Shown here: piece by piece, positions 36,375-45,252 of the stretch
Layout: each line of letters opens with the position of its first letter
How positions within the stretch are numbered: the first letter of the stretch is position 1
Origin: Actinomyces oris
GTDB lineage: Bacteria; Actinomycetota; Actinomycetes; Actinomycetales; Actinomycetaceae
Reading direction: 5' to 3'
Assembly (NCBI RefSeq): GCF_001937445.1
Contig: NZ_MSKS01000021.1
Coordinates: 815-50,354 of the forward strand
Length of the DNA stretch: 49,540 nt
Notes under the pieces: generated by a model
Databases searched by the model: none
Seen by the model: only the letters and a program-made list of their open reading frames with translations
Told to the model about the DNA's origin: nothing
Position numbers and translations under genes: made by a program

Positions 36375-37360
36375 CAGCCCACCACCCGGGCGCCGGCCAC
36401 GGGGGCGTCGGCGCGCGGGACGTCGGCGACCAGGCCCGAGGCCTTCAGTGCGCGCGAGACCCGTTGGGCGCTGCCGGGGTCCTCGACCAGAGCGGCGATG
36501 GTGGGGCCGGATCCGGAGACGATGGCGCGCAGGGCCCCGGCCTCCTCGGCCACGGCGATGACCTCGGCCAGCTCGGGGCGCAGGTCGAGGGCCGCGGCCT
36601 GGAGGTCGTTGTGGAGGGAGCCGGCCAGGGCGCGAGCGTCCCCGGCGCGCAGGGCGGCGGTGAGGGCCTCGGGCACGTCGTGTAAAGCGGGTTGCCCGCC
36701 GCCCGCCATCTCATCGAAGCGCCGGAAGACCGCCGGGGTGGACAGGCCCTCCTCAGCCAGGGCGAAGACCCAGTGGTAGACGCCCCGGGTCATGATCGGG
36801 GTGACCAGGTCACCGCGGCCGCTCCCGACGGCGGTGGCCCCGGTCAGGGGGAAGGGGACGTCGGCTCCCAGGCGGGCGGCCAGGGCGGAGAGCTCGGGCA
36901 GGGACAGGCCCGTGCCCCACAGGGCGTTGCAGGCCACGAGGGCGGCGGCGGCGTCGGCGGATCCCCCGGCCATCCCACCGGCGACGGGAACGCGCTTGCG
37001 CAGCAGGAGGTCGACGCCCTCGCTGACGCCGGTGGTCTGCGCCAGGAGCGTGGCGGCCCGCACGGCCAGGTTGGAGTCGTCCGCGGGGACGTCGGCGTCG
37101 GGCTCCTCGAGGGTGAGGGTGACGGTGCCGTGGTCCTGAGCGGACTGCCGGCGGGCGGTGACGGTCTCGATGAGGCGCACCGCCTGGAAGACCGTGGTGA
37201 GCGGGTGGTAGCCGTCTGGGCCGGGGGCGCCGACGGACAGGAAGAGGTTGACCTTGCCGGGGGCCTCGACGCGCACCGAGCTGGCCGAGCCGCTGCGGGG
37301 CGGCACGGTGGACTCGCGCGGACCGGTGGGGCCGTCGGGGACGGCACGCAGATGACTCAT
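36374..37360 (-). CDS. ispE: 4-diphosphocytidyl-2-C-methyl-D-erythritol kinase
   Basis: Phosphorylates CDP-methylerythritol with ATP in the non-mevalonate isoprenoid pathway, in the cytoplasm. It is 328 residues, slightly longer than usual because of a 28-residue N-terminal extension. The substrate motif '[12 protein letters not shown]' (33-44), the GHMP ATP-binding loop '[17 protein letters not shown]' (about 125-141) and the C-terminal '[12 protein letters not shown]' identify it. The ATG at 37360 overlaps the rsmA stop (ATGA) and follows CAGGAG. The rsmA-ispE order is the standard actinobacterial arrangement. Confidence 0.96.
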
Positions 37361-38451
37361 GACTGCTCCTGTGAGGTGGGAGGCGTTGGCGCAGCGGTCT
37401 CATCGACGGCGACGGGCTGCAGCACCTCGGCCAGGGCGGCGAAGGCGGTGATGTCGAGGGTCTCGCCGCGCCGCGTCGGGTCGATGCCGGCGGCGCGCAG
37501 GGCGGACTCGGCGGCGTCGGCCCCTCCGGCGAGCCTGGCCAGGGCCTTGCGCAGGGTCTTGCGGCGCTGCGCGAAGGCGGCGTCGACCACGGCGAAGACC
37601 TGCTCACGGGTGGCGCGCGTGGCGGGGGACCGGCGGCGCACGAGCTCGACGAGGGCGGAGTCGACGTTGGGCACGGGCCAGAAGACGCGGCGGGAGATGG
37701 TCAGGGTGCGGCGGGCCGCGGCGTACCAGGCGGCCTTGACACTGGGGACCCCGTAGGTCCGCGAGCCGGGTTCGGCGGCGAGGCGGTCGGCGACCTCGGT
37801 CTGGACCATGACGGTGACGCTCTCCAGGCTGGGCAGGGCCTCCAGCGCGGTGAGCAGGACGGGGACGGCCACGTTGTAGGGCAGGTTCGCCACGAGGCGG
37901 GTAGGAGCGGCTCCGGCCTCGCCCAGCGAGTCCGGGCCGGTGATGCTCAGTGCGTCGGCCTGGATGAGGGTCAGGCGGCCTGCGGCATGCGGCATGCGGT
38001 CGGCGACGGTGACGGGCAGTGCCCGGGCCAGGGCGGGGTCGATCTCGACGGCGATCACTCGCGCCCCGGTCTCCAGGAGAGCCAGGGTCAGGGAGCCCAG
38101 GCCCGGCCCGATCTCCAGGACCGTGTCGTCGGGGCGAACGCCCGCGCTCCTGACGATGCGGCGCACTGTGCCGGCGTCGTGGACGAAGTTCTGTCCCAGT
38201 GCCTTGGTGGGGCGGATACCGAGCGCCTGGGACAGGCCGCGGACCTCGGTGGGGCCCAGGAGGCCGGCGGCCCGGGAGCCCGGGGAGGCGCCGTGATCCT
38301 GGGGATCCCGGGGTTCCTGACTGGCGTGCTCTGCACAGGCGGCGTCGGCGGGAGTCTCGGAGGTGGCCTCACAGGCTCCCGCAGGGTCGTGCCCGTCAGT
38401 GGGGGCTGCTCCTGCCGGGGGCACCTGTGAATCGGGGGCCGGCAACGTCAT
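37357..38451 (-). CDS. rsmA: 16S rRNA dimethyladenosine transferase
   Basis: Dimethylates A1518 and A1519 of 16S rRNA using S-adenosylmethionine (KsgA). It is 364 residues, including an N-terminal disordered tail of about 65 residues rich in Ala/Pro/Glu that most homologues lack. '[10 protein letters not shown]' (about 83-92), motif I '[10 protein letters not shown]' (about 112-121), '[11 protein letters not shown]' and the catalytic 'NLPYN' (about 189-193) are intact. The ATG at 38451 has no Shine-Dalgarno site, but a TACTGT box ends six bases before it, which fits leaderless translation. An in-frame GTG at 38475 is less likely. It heads the operon with ispE and the ABC-F gene. Confidence 0.95.
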   Translation of the reverse strand: MTLPAPDSQVPPAGAAPTDGHDPAGACEATSETPADAACAEHASQEPRDPQDHGASPGSRAAGLLGPTEVRGLSQALGIRPTKALGQNFVHDAGTVRRIVRSAGVRPDDTVLEIGPGLGSLTLALLETGARVIAVEIDPALARALPVTVADRMPHAAGRLTLIQADALSITGPDSLGEAGAAPTRLVANLPYNVAVPVLLTALEALPSLESVTVMVQTEVADRLAAEPGSRTYGVPSVKAAWYAAARRTLTISRRVFWPVPNVDSALVELVRRRSPATRATREQVFAVVDAAFAQRRKTLRKALARLAGGADAAESALRAAGIDPTRRGETLDITAFAALAEVLQPVAVDETAAPTPPTSQEQS

Positions 38452-38457
38452 GGGGAC

Positions 38458-38463
38458 ACAGTA
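38458..38463 (-). promoter_or_regulatory. -10 box for leaderless rsmA
   Basis: TACTGT on the minus strand (38463-38458), six bases before the ATG at 38451. It overlaps a GTAAC pentamer (38461-38465). Confidence 0.5.
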
Positions 38464-38579
38464 ACCGGCACCCACCCTTTGTCACTGTGAGATATCTGGG
38501 AACATGCCGCACGCTCTCTGCATGATCGGGATGATCGAGACCCGGGGTGTGCGCGGCGCCCCGGTGCGGCTCGGGCCGC

Positions 38580-39479
38580 TCAGTGCAGGCCGAGCTTGTC
38601 GGCGCAGCCGGGCCACTGGCCCCAGCCGGACTGGGCCTGGAGCTTCTTGGCCATGGCGGTCTGGGTGGCGGCGTCGGCCTCGTGGGGGTAGCCGGTTCCG
38701 CCCAGGGCCTGCCAGGTCTCCAGGGTGAACTGATACATGCCGTAGAAGCCGTTACCGGTGTTGGTAGCCGGGTTTCCGCCGGACTCGCACTGGGCGAGCT
38801 TGGCCCAGACGCCGTCGTCTCCGGCATCGCCGCCGGTCGTGCCGGCACTGCCACCGGACGCCGAGCCGCCGGCGGACTGCGAGGGCGCCTGAGCCTGGCC
38901 CTGTCCCTGGGACTGAGCCTGACTCTGCTCCTGGGACTGAGTCTGGTCCGGCTTGCTCTCCTGCTTCTTGGCCGTGCCGGTGCCCACCAGGACGACCTCA
39001 TCGACCTTCTGGGTGACGACGACCTGGGCGACGGGGGTGCGGGAGACCTCCTTGCCGCCCACGGTGGTGACCTCGTAGGTGGTGCGCACGACGCCGTCGA
39101 CGCCGGCCGTGGCCACCTTGGTCTCGCCTTCGGACAGGTCGCCGTTCTCCTGCTGGACGGAGCCGTGGGGGTCGGTGGCGTCGACCGTCTCGGTGGTCAC
39201 CTTCTGGGTGCTCGGCGTGACTGAGACCCGGCCACGACCACCTTCAGCACCCAGGCCATCGGTGCGCTGTGCGGCCGCCTCGGCACCGGAGGCCCGAGAG
39301 GGCTCCCCCGCGCGGACAGCGGCGTAGGCGGCCCCGGAGACCGCGACCGACAGGGCCAGGGCCGCCAGACCCGCGCGCAGCGCGATGCTGCGCATGCCGC
39401 GCCGTTCCTGGGCCGCCTCCTGCGGGGCCTGCGGCTCCTCCGGCAGGACGTGGGCGTGGGAACGAGCGAGGGGAGTCAT
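38580..39479 (-). CDS. Resuscitation-promoting factor (G5 + Rpf domain)
   Basis: A secreted or membrane-tethered peptidoglycan-cleaving enzyme of 299 residues. The ATG at 39479 has GGAAGGA upstream. An N-terminal cytoplasmic stub (1-30) precedes a signal/anchor helix (31-54). A G5 domain (about 88-168, 'VRTTYEVTTVGGKEVSRTPV') is followed by a Gln/Ser-rich linker (172-215). The Rpf catalytic domain (about 221-299) has 'AQCESGGN' with Glu232 as the expected acid, 'TGNGFYGMYQF', and Cys231 plus the Cys in 'WPGCADKLG' for the usual disulfide. It lacks a LysM. Rpf proteins stimulate growth from dormancy and remodel wall at division. The G5 DNA is nearly identical to that of the next gene upstream. 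Confidence 0.94.
   Translation of the reverse strand: MTPLARSHAHVLPEEPQAPQEAAQERRGMRSIALRAGLAALALSVAVSGAAYAAVRAGEPSRASGAEAAAQRTDGLGAEGGRGRVSVTPSTQKVTTETVDATDPHGSVQQENGDLSEGETKVATAGVDGVVRTTYEVTTVGGKEVSRTPVAQVVVTQKVDEVVLVGTGTAKKQESKPDQTQSQEQSQAQSQGQGQAQAPSQSAGGSASGGSAGTTGGDAGDDGVWAKLAQCESGGNPATNTGNGFYGMYQFTLETWQALGGTGYPHEADAATQTAMAKKLQAQSGWGQWPGCADKLGLH
38979..39130 (-). repeat. G5-domain repeat, rpf copy
   Basis: A 152-base segment aligning without gaps to 40122-40273 in the adjacent gene. The first 80 bases differ at only a few positions. This indicates recent duplication or gene conversion. Confidence 0.8.
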
Positions 39480-39677
39480 GGGGGGACGTCCTTCCAGTCG
39501 ACGGCGAGTGCCACGGTAGTGGAAACGTTACAGTGGCGACAATTAGCCACCTCACTCCCGTGTGACCTACCTCCCACAGCAATGGTGACGGCGCCAGTCT
39601 CACAGGGAGACGGGCGCCGTCGACGACGTTCCGGGTGCCGTGTGGGGCGAGAAGATGCCCCGGGCGGGCCGCTTCGC

Positions 39678-40682
39678 TCAGTACCAGCCGACGGACTCGG
39701 AGTGGGCCCAGGCCGAGCAGGGGGAGCCGTAGCGGCCGGAGATGTAGTTCAGACCCCAGGTGATCTGGGTGGCGGGGTTGGTGGCCCAGTCGTCGGCGAC
39801 CTCGCTCATCTTGGCGCCGGGCAGCGCCTGGGGGATGCCGTAGGCGCCCGAGGAGGCGTTCTCGGCCTGGTAGTTCCAGCCGGACTCGCGGGTCCACAGG
39901 CTCTCCAGGCAGGTGAACTCGGAGTCTCCCCAGCCGTGACTGGCCAGCATGGAGCGGGCGATGGCCTTGGCGCCGTCAGGGTCGGTCCCCGCGCTGGAGC
40001 TGGCCGCGGGCGCTGAAGTGGCGCTGTTCGAGCCCTCACCGCTCCCGTTGGACTGGGCGGTCTGCCCGTCACCGGCGGACTGGGCCTGCTGGGCGGCCTC
40101 CTGCTGGGCCTGCTGCTCCCCGGTGCCCACCAGGACGACCTCGTCCACCTTCTGGGTGACGACGACCTGGGCGACCGGGGTGCGGGAGACCTCCTTGCCG
40201 TCCTGGGTGGTGACCTCGTAGGTGGTGCGCACGAGCCCGTCAACGCCGGCGGTCTCAACCTTGGTCTCACCCTTGGGCAGGGAGTCGGTCTCCTTCTTCA
40301 CCGTGCTGTGAACCTGCGGCTCGTCGACGGTGGTGGTGGAGGTCTGGGCACTGGCGATCTTGCCGGCACCGGCCTTCTGGGTGGCGGCGGCCTTGACCTG
40401 CCCGTCCGACTCGCCGCCGATCAGCCCGAAGGAACCACCCGAGGAGGAGCGCCCCTCGTCACCCCCTGCGGAGATGGCCGCGTAGGCGGCACCGGAGACC
40501 GCCAGGGAGAAGGCGGCTGCGGCGCCCCCCGCCTTGAAGAGCATGGGGGTCAGGGAGGTCTTGGCGGGCCCCTCGGCGCGACGACGTCCGCGGACGCCGG
40601 AGGCGGTCTGCCTCTTGGAGGCCAAGGAGCCAAGGCCGGCGAGCGTAGTACTCAGGGAGCTGGTCTGGGAGTGACGACCCAC
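39678..40682 (-). CDS. G5-domain lytic transglycosylase-like secreted protein
   Basis: A secreted wall protein of 334 residues, tandem partner of the Rpf. The GTG at 40682 has GAAGGA about nine bases upstream; the frame is open to 41102, but nothing supports an earlier start. A cytoplasmic basic stub, a signal/anchor helix ('AAAAFSLAVSGAAYAAI', about 65-81), a G5 domain (about 130-215) and a Ser/Ala linker lead to a C-terminal SLT/lysozyme-like domain. That domain has 'LESLWTRESGWNYQAEN', where the Glu of RESGW is the expected acid, and 'GAYGIPQALPG'. This C-terminal form is common in actinobacterial transglycosylases. It shares the signal and G5 parts with the Rpf, but has a different catalytic module. 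Confidence 0.9.
   Translation of the reverse strand: MGRHSQTSSLSTTLAGLGSLASKRQTASGVRGRRRAEGPAKTSLTPMLFKAGGAAAAFSLAVSGAAYAAISAGGDEGRSSSGGSFGLIGGESDGQVKAAATQKAGAGKIASAQTSTTTVDEPQVHSTVKKETDSLPKGETKVETAGVDGLVRTTYEVTTQDGKEVSRTPVAQVVVTQKVDEVVLVGTGEQQAQQEAAQQAQSAGDGQTAQSNGSGEGSNSATSAPAASSSAGTDPDGAKAIARSMLASHGWGDSEFTCLESLWTRESGWNYQAENASSGAYGIPQALPGAKMSEVADDWATNPATQITWGLNYISGRYGSPCSAWAHSESVGWY
40122..40273 (-). repeat. G5-domain repeat, transglycosylase copy
   Basis: Gap-free partner of 38979-39130; see that entry. Confidence 0.8.
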
Positions 40683-41001
40683 GATAGAACTTCCTTCGTT
40701 TTGACGACTGCGTGTCACCGTAACCGATGACCCAGGGACGTGCCAATGCACCTGCTCACACCCTGTGCGCTTGTGATGGAACCGTGCAGACAGGCCCTGA
40801 TTCTCACCTGCCACCCACCTGGGACACCCCTGGGTGAACGGTGTTAACCTGGGAGGTATCGTCCGGACAAAATCGGCCGCGCCGCCACCACCGCGCACTC
40901 TTTTCCTCTTCCCGGGATTGCGGGCATCTCCCCGCAGGACGTCAGGGTCCATAGGTCTGAGCCCCGGGCGTCCCCCACCGGTCCTCGGCGGCCGACGGCG
41001 A
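40683..41001. other. Leader region of the G5 transglycosylase gene
   Basis: This 319-base gap holds a promoter candidate (40842-40870) and adjacent GTCAC/GTAAC pentamers (40714-40724) close to the GTG start. I looked for the ydaO (c-di-AMP) riboswitch often found before actinobacterial rpf genes and did not see its conserved core. No gene is evident. Confidence 0.5.
40842..40870 (-). promoter_or_regulatory. Candidate promoter of the G5 transglycosylase gene
   Basis: On the minus strand TTGTCC (40870-40865), 17 bases, then TTAACA (40847-40842). It leaves a leader of about 150 bases. Confidence 0.35.
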
Positions 41002-41928
41002 TCACCAGCTCCCGTAGACCGCCTCGGTGGTGGCCTGCAGGCGGCGGCAGAGGTCTTCCTCACCCAGGCTCCGCTGCTCGGCCAGGAAGCGGACCGTGTC
41101 ACCCAGCAGGTAGGAGGCGTTGGGGCGGCCGCGCCAGCGCTTGGGTGGGAGGTAGGGGGCGTCGGTCTCCACCAGGAGCAGCGCGTCGGGCAGGGCGGCG
41201 ACCGCCTCCCGCAGGGAGTCGTTGGCCGGGTAGGTCAGCGGGCCCGCGATGGAGGCGTACCAGCCGTGCTCGGTGCAGGCGGCGGCCAGCTGCTGCCCAC
41301 CCGAGAAGCAGTGGAAGACGGTGCGCTCGGGGGCGCCGTCGGCCTTGAGGACCTCCACGCAGGCGGCGTGCGCGTCACGGTCGTGGATCTGCAGGGGCAG
41401 GTCGAGCTCCTTGGCCAGGGCGATGTGCGCTCGGAAGGCCTCGCGCTGGGCGGCGGCCCCCTTTTCACCGGTGCGGAAGAAATCCAGGCCGCTCTCCCCG
41501 ACGGCGACGACGACGTCGGCGTTCGCCCTGAGCGTCTCCTCCAGGCGGGCCATGACCGACTCGAGCGGCTCGCCGTGGTGTTCCTGGGCCCGCGGCTCGA
41601 GCCCGTCGGGACCGGTCTCGCGCACTCCGGCGTGGAGGACGGCCTCGTTGGGGTGCACGGCCAGGGCCACGCGCACTCCTGGCAGCTCGCGGGCCAGGGC
41701 CAGGCTCTCCTGCCAGGTGGTGGTCTCGCAGGCGGAGGTCACCACGCGGGTCACGCCCACGGCGGCGGCCCGCTCGACCAGCTCGGCGGCGCTCAGTGGC
41801 GCCTCGGAGCCGGGGCCGCCGGCGTCCGCCGCGACCGGCAGGTGCGTGTGGTTGTCGGTGACCGGGACCGCCAGGGGGGCGACGGCGTCGGCCGGCGGCC
41901 AGGAGCGGTCGCGCTTCCTCGAGCCCAT
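41002..41928 (-). CDS. tatD: TatD family metal-dependent DNase
   Basis: A cytoplasmic TIM-barrel hydrolase of 308 residues acting on DNA 3' ends, also linked to D-aminoacyl-tRNA handling. Metal ligands are seen in 'DNHTHLPV' (NHTH in place of the usual DTHCH), 'AVGESGLDFF', 'QIHDRD', 'VFHCFSGG' and 'LVETDAPYLPP'. It starts six bases after the metG stop; a GAGGG overlapping that stop can serve as Shine-Dalgarno site. The metG-tatD order is standard in Actinobacteria and is often followed by rpf and rsmA, exactly as here. Confidence 0.94.
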   Translation of the reverse strand: MGSRKRDRSWPPADAVAPLAVPVTDNHTHLPVAADAGGPGSEAPLSAAELVERAAAVGVTRVVTSACETTTWQESLALARELPGVRVALAVHPNEAVLHAGVRETGPDGLEPRAQEHHGEPLESVMARLEETLRANADVVVAVGESGLDFFRTGEKGAAAQREAFRAHIALAKELDLPLQIHDRDAHAACVEVLKADGAPERTVFHCFSGGQQLAAACTEHGWYASIAGPLTYPANDSLREAVAALPDALLLVETDAPYLPPKRWRGRPNASYLLGDTVRFLAEQRSLGEEDLCRRLQATTEAVYGSW

Positions 41929-41934
41929 GCGCCC

Positions 41935-43782
41935 TCAGGAACCGGTGACGTCGTCGGGCACGGAGCCGGCGTAGCGGGCCAGCTCGGCCTCGACGATCGA
42001 CTCGTCCAGCTTGGTGAACACCGGGGCCGGCTTGGCCACGGGCGTGCCGACGGTGACGGGGTGGCGTCCCCAGGTGGGGGCGTCCTGGTAGTCGCCGGTG
42101 ATAATCGGGTAGCCGGTGCGACCGTCGAAGGCCTCGGGCAGGTGGTCGGGGTCGAGCTCGTCGACCTCCTCGATGCGGGGCATCGGGGCGATCCTGCCGC
42201 TCCCGCCCAGGACCCGGTCGACGTCGTTGGCGGCGTGCGGCAGGAAGGGCGAGAGCATGAGGTTGAGGTCGGTGACCGCCTGGGCCAGCGTGTGCAGGAC
42301 CGTGGCCAGGCGGGCCTGGGTGGCGGGGTCCTCGCCCTTGAGCTTGAAGGGCTGGGTGTCGGCGACGTACTTGTTGGCCTCACCGACCAGGCGCATCGCC
42401 TCCCCCAGGGCCGCCTTCTGGCGGTGCTGGGCGATGAGGTCGCCCACGGAGGTGAAGCCGGCCTCGACGGCGTCGAGCAGGGCGCGGTCGATGCCCTCCA
42501 GCTCGGCGGACTCGGGGATCTGCCCGAAGCGCTTGTGGATCATGGAGGCAGTGCGGTTGACCAGGTTGCCCCAGCCGGCCACGAGCTCGCCGTTGGTGCG
42601 CCGCACGAACTCCGCCCAGGTGAAGTCCGCGTCCGCGGTCTCCGGGCCGGCCGCGCAGATGAAGTAGCGCAGGGCGTCGGCCTGGTAGCGCTGGAGGAAG
42701 TCGCGCACATAGATGACGATGCCGTGGGAGGAGGAGAACTTCTTACCCTCCATGGTGAGGAACTCGCTGGAGACGACCTCGGTGGGCAGATTGAGCGAGC
42801 CCAGGCGCCCGGGCTCGCCGCCGCGCTCCCCCTGGCCGTTGTAGCCCAGGAGCTCGGCGGGCCAGATCTGGGAGTGGAAGACGATGTTGTCCTTGCCCAT
42901 GAAGTAGTAGGACAGGGCCTGGGGGTCGTTCCACCAGGCGCGCCACGCCTCGGGGTCGCCGCTGCGGCGCGCCCACTCCACGGAGGCGGACAGGTAGCCG
43001 ATGACGGCGTCGAACCAGACGTAGAGGCGCTTGGTGGGCTGGTCCTCCCAGCCGGGCACCGGGATGCCCCAGTCGATGTCCCGGGTCATGGCGCGCGGGC
43101 GGATGTCCCCCAGGAGGTTCTGGGAGAACTTGATGACGTTGGGCCGCCAGGTGCCGGAGGCCTCGCGCTCGTCGAGCCAGGCGCCCAGGGCCTGGGCCAG
43201 GGCGGGCAGGTCCAGGAACCAGTGGGTGGTCTCCACGAACTCGGGGGTCTCGCCGTTGATCCGCGAGCGCGGGCTGATGAGGTCGGTGGGGTCGAGCTGG
43301 TTGCCGCAGGTGTCGCACTGGTCCCCGCGGGCCCCCTCGGCGCCGCAGATCGGGCAGGTGCCCTCGATGTAGCGGTCGGGCAGGGTGCGCCCGGTGGAGG
43401 GGGAGATCGCAGAGCGGGTCACCTGCTGGACCATGTAGCCGTTGTCCCGCACGGTGGTGAACATGTCCTGGACCACGTGGTAGTGGTTGCCGGCAGTGGT
43501 GCGGGTGAACAGGTCGTAGGACAGGCCCAGGGCCACGAGGTCCTCGACGATGAGCCGGTTGTTGCGGTCGGCGAGCTCACGGGCGCTGAGGCCCTCCTCG
43601 TCGGCGGCGACGAGGATCGGGGTGCCGTGCTCATCGGTGCCCGAGACCATGAGGACGTCATGACCGGCCATGCGCATGTAGCGCGAGAAGACGTCAGAGG
43701 GAACACCGAAGCCGGCGACGTGGCCGATGTGACGCGGGCCGTTGGCGTACGGCCAGGCGACTGCGGACAGGATGTGGGTCAT
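41935..43782 (-). CDS. metG: Methionyl-tRNA synthetase
   Basis: Charges initiator and elongator tRNA-Met. It is 615 residues. '[14 protein letters not shown]' carries the HIGH motif (18-21). A zinc knuckle '[18 protein letters not shown]' lies in the connective peptide. The KMSKS loop is the variant KFSSS (348-352), as in many actinobacterial MetG proteins. The anticodon-binding helix bundle is complete, and there is no C-terminal tRNA-binding (EMAP) domain. The ATG at 43782 has no Shine-Dalgarno site, but a TAGGCT box ends seven bases upstream, so the mRNA is probably leaderless. Cotranscribed with tatD. Confidence 0.96.
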   Translation of the reverse strand: MTHILSAVAWPYANGPRHIGHVAGFGVPSDVFSRYMRMAGHDVLMVSGTDEHGTPILVAADEEGLSARELADRNNRLIVEDLVALGLSYDLFTRTTAGNHYHVVQDMFTTVRDNGYMVQQVTRSAISPSTGRTLPDRYIEGTCPICGAEGARGDQCDTCGNQLDPTDLISPRSRINGETPEFVETTHWFLDLPALAQALGAWLDEREASGTWRPNVIKFSQNLLGDIRPRAMTRDIDWGIPVPGWEDQPTKRLYVWFDAVIGYLSASVEWARRSGDPEAWRAWWNDPQALSYYFMGKDNIVFHSQIWPAELLGYNGQGERGGEPGRLGSLNLPTEVVSSEFLTMEGKKFSSSHGIVIYVRDFLQRYQADALRYFICAAGPETADADFTWAEFVRRTNGELVAGWGNLVNRTASMIHKRFGQIPESAELEGIDRALLDAVEAGFTSVGDLIAQHRQKAALGEAMRLVGEANKYVADTQPFKLKGEDPATQARLATVLHTLAQAVTDLNLMLSPFLPHAANDVDRVLGGSGRIAPMPRIEEVDELDPDHLPEAFDGRTGYPIITGDYQDAPTWGRHPVTVGTPVAKPAPVFTKLDESIVEAELARYAGSVPDDVTGS

Positions 43783-43789
43783 GGAGGTC

Positions 43790-43795
43790 AGCCTA
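43790..43795 (-). promoter_or_regulatory. -10 box for leaderless metG
   Basis: TAGGCT on the minus strand (43795-43790), exactly seven bases before the ATG at 43782. Confidence 0.55.
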
Positions 43796-43867
43796 TCGGG
43801 TTCCCGGCCGATTCAGTTCACGGCCACAGATTTGGTCCACGGCCTGCGAGGCACCGCCACCTGCCGG

Positions 43868-43873
43868 TAGTCT
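43868..43873 (+). promoter_or_regulatory. Candidate -10 for the Gln/Pro-rich membrane protein gene
   Basis: TAGTCT about 170 bases before the ATG at 44041, with CTGCGA 18 bases upstream as a weak -35. It is divergent to metG. Confidence 0.3.
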
Positions 43874-44040
43874 GTCCGAGTCGTGCGGCTCCCGCCCGGT
43901 AATTGTTCCGACATATCGACGCCTCCTGTGAGGCCTCGGGTGCGCTGCGAGCTTCCAGCCTCGCGTTGCTGCCGTACACGCCGTCATGACGTGTTCCCAC
44001 GCGCCTCTCACACGGACACGATGGACCAGAAAGGCCAGCT

Positions 44041-45117
44041 ATGTCCCAGTACCCCGGCTCCCAGTACCCAGCGAGCTCAGCAGGCTGGTCGGCCAACGGC
44101 TATGACCCGGCTCTTGCCGGCGGTCAGCCTCAGCCTTCGCAGTACCCGCCGGCCGCACCGTTCCAGACGCCTCAGGGCGGTTACTCAGGTGCCGCGAGCC
44201 AGCCGGCGGCGTCCAGGAGCCTGGCCGCCCCGACAGCCTTGGCGGTGGCCGGCCTGGCCATTCTCCTGATCGCCATCATCGGCGGAATCGGCTCGGCGGT
44301 CACCCGCAGCCAGTTCAACGCCACCATCACCGACCTGCCGGATGACCAGGCCGCCACGGTGAAGCTGGACAAGGGCAGCACCTACGGGCTGTTCTACAGC
44401 GACGGCGACGACGCGCCGGAGTGCTCAGTGGCCTCTCCCGATGGCGACGACGTCGACACGAAGTCCAGCTCGTCGTCCACGAAGGTCAAGGGCGGCAAGC
44501 TCTTCTCGACCTTCTCCTCCCAGAAGTCGGGCGCCTACACCGTTGACTGCAACAACACTGCGGGAGTCTCCATGGGTGAGATCATCGCCCCCTCGTCGGG
44601 GAAGGCCACCTTGATGTCGCTGTTCGGGGTCGTCGGCACGATCATCATGGCGGTCGTGGGTCTGGTGATGGGCGCCGGCGGCATGGCCTGGCGCTCCAAG
44701 CTGGCCGCTGCCGGGACCGCTCCAGCTGCGGCGGGTGAGGCGTTCAGCCCGATGTCCGGCGCGGCGCCCGGGACCCCGACCGTCTACACCCAGGGGGCCT
44801 GGCAGTCCGACCAGCAGCCGCAGGCGGCGCAGTACGCCCAGCAGCCCCAGTACCAGCAGCCCGAGCCGGCCCCCCAGCAGGCCCCCTATGCAGCTTCGGC
44901 CGCGGGGGCTGGAGCCCAGCCCCAGTACTCGCAGGTGGCCCCGACCGCCCAGTTCGGTTGGACGGGTCAGCAACCGGCGCAGCAGCAGGCTCAGTCCGCG
45001 CAGCCCTCGGTCTTCACTCAGCCCGTGCAGCAGGGCCAGCAGGGCCAGCAGGGCCAGTACAACCCGCAGGCGCAGCCCGGCCCGTACCAGCAGCCCGGTG
45101 GCTGGCCGGCCCAGTAA
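44041..45117 (+). CDS. Two-helix membrane protein with Gln/Pro/Tyr-rich ends
   Basis: I do not recognise a family for this 358-residue protein. The ATG at 44041 has AAAGG six bases upstream. Residues 1-60 are Pro/Gln/Tyr/Ser-rich. A helix (about 64-84) is followed by an extracellular loop of about 110 residues with two Cys ('APECSV', 'YTVDCNNTAG') that could pair. A second helix (about 200-222) leads to a cytoplasmic tail (about 225-358) of Gln/Pro/Ala repeats such as 'YAQQPQYQQP' and 'QQGQQGQQGQY'. The topology resembles small actinobacterial envelope proteins with SPFH- or DUF-type tails. A stress or division function would be guesswork. It is a single-gene unit ended by a strong hairpin. 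Confidence 0.8.
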   Translation: MSQYPGSQYPASSAGWSANGYDPALAGGQPQPSQYPPAAPFQTPQGGYSGAASQPAASRSLAAPTALAVAGLAILLIAIIGGIGSAVTRSQFNATITDLPDDQAATVKLDKGSTYGLFYSDGDDAPECSVASPDGDDVDTKSSSSSTKVKGGKLFSTFSSQKSGAYTVDCNNTAGVSMGEIIAPSSGKATLMSLFGVVGTIIMAVVGLVMGAGGMAWRSKLAAAGTAPAAAGEAFSPMSGAAPGTPTVYTQGAWQSDQQPQAAQYAQQPQYQQPEPAPQQAPYAASAAGAGAQPQYSQVAPTAQFGWTGQQPAQQQAQSAQPSVFTQPVQQGQQGQQGQYNPQAQPGPYQQPGGWPAQ

Positions 45118-45133
45118 CCCGTCTCAGGCAACG

Positions 45134-45174
45134 CATGGGTGCCCTCGCCGAGGCAATCGGCGAGGGCACCCATG
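45134..45174 (+). terminator. Hairpin terminator
   Basis: A perfect 17-bp stem (45134-45150 with 45158-45174) and a seven-base loop, starting 17 bases after the stop codon. There is no U-tract. Confidence 0.75.
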
Positions 45175-45252
45175 GTGTTCGGGGGCGACTGGGGGCCGCA
45201 ACCCTGGTGAGCAGCCTGGCGACCGGCCCCGGTGACCGGTGCGGGCAGTCCT

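Noticed and set aside
38541-38564. Inverted repeat CCGGGG/CCCCGG after rpf as a terminator
   Set aside because: Only six base pairs with an 11-base loop and no U-tract; common by chance in this GC-rich sequence.
40683-41001. ydaO-type c-di-AMP riboswitch before the G5 transglycosylase gene
   Set aside because: Expected from other actinobacterial rpf-like genes, but I could not find the conserved core sequence or paired helices.
40834-43902. 1022-codon plus-strand frame across tatD and metG
   Set aside because: Opposite strand carries two unmistakable housekeeping enzymes; the frame has no motifs and begins within the promoter region of another gene.
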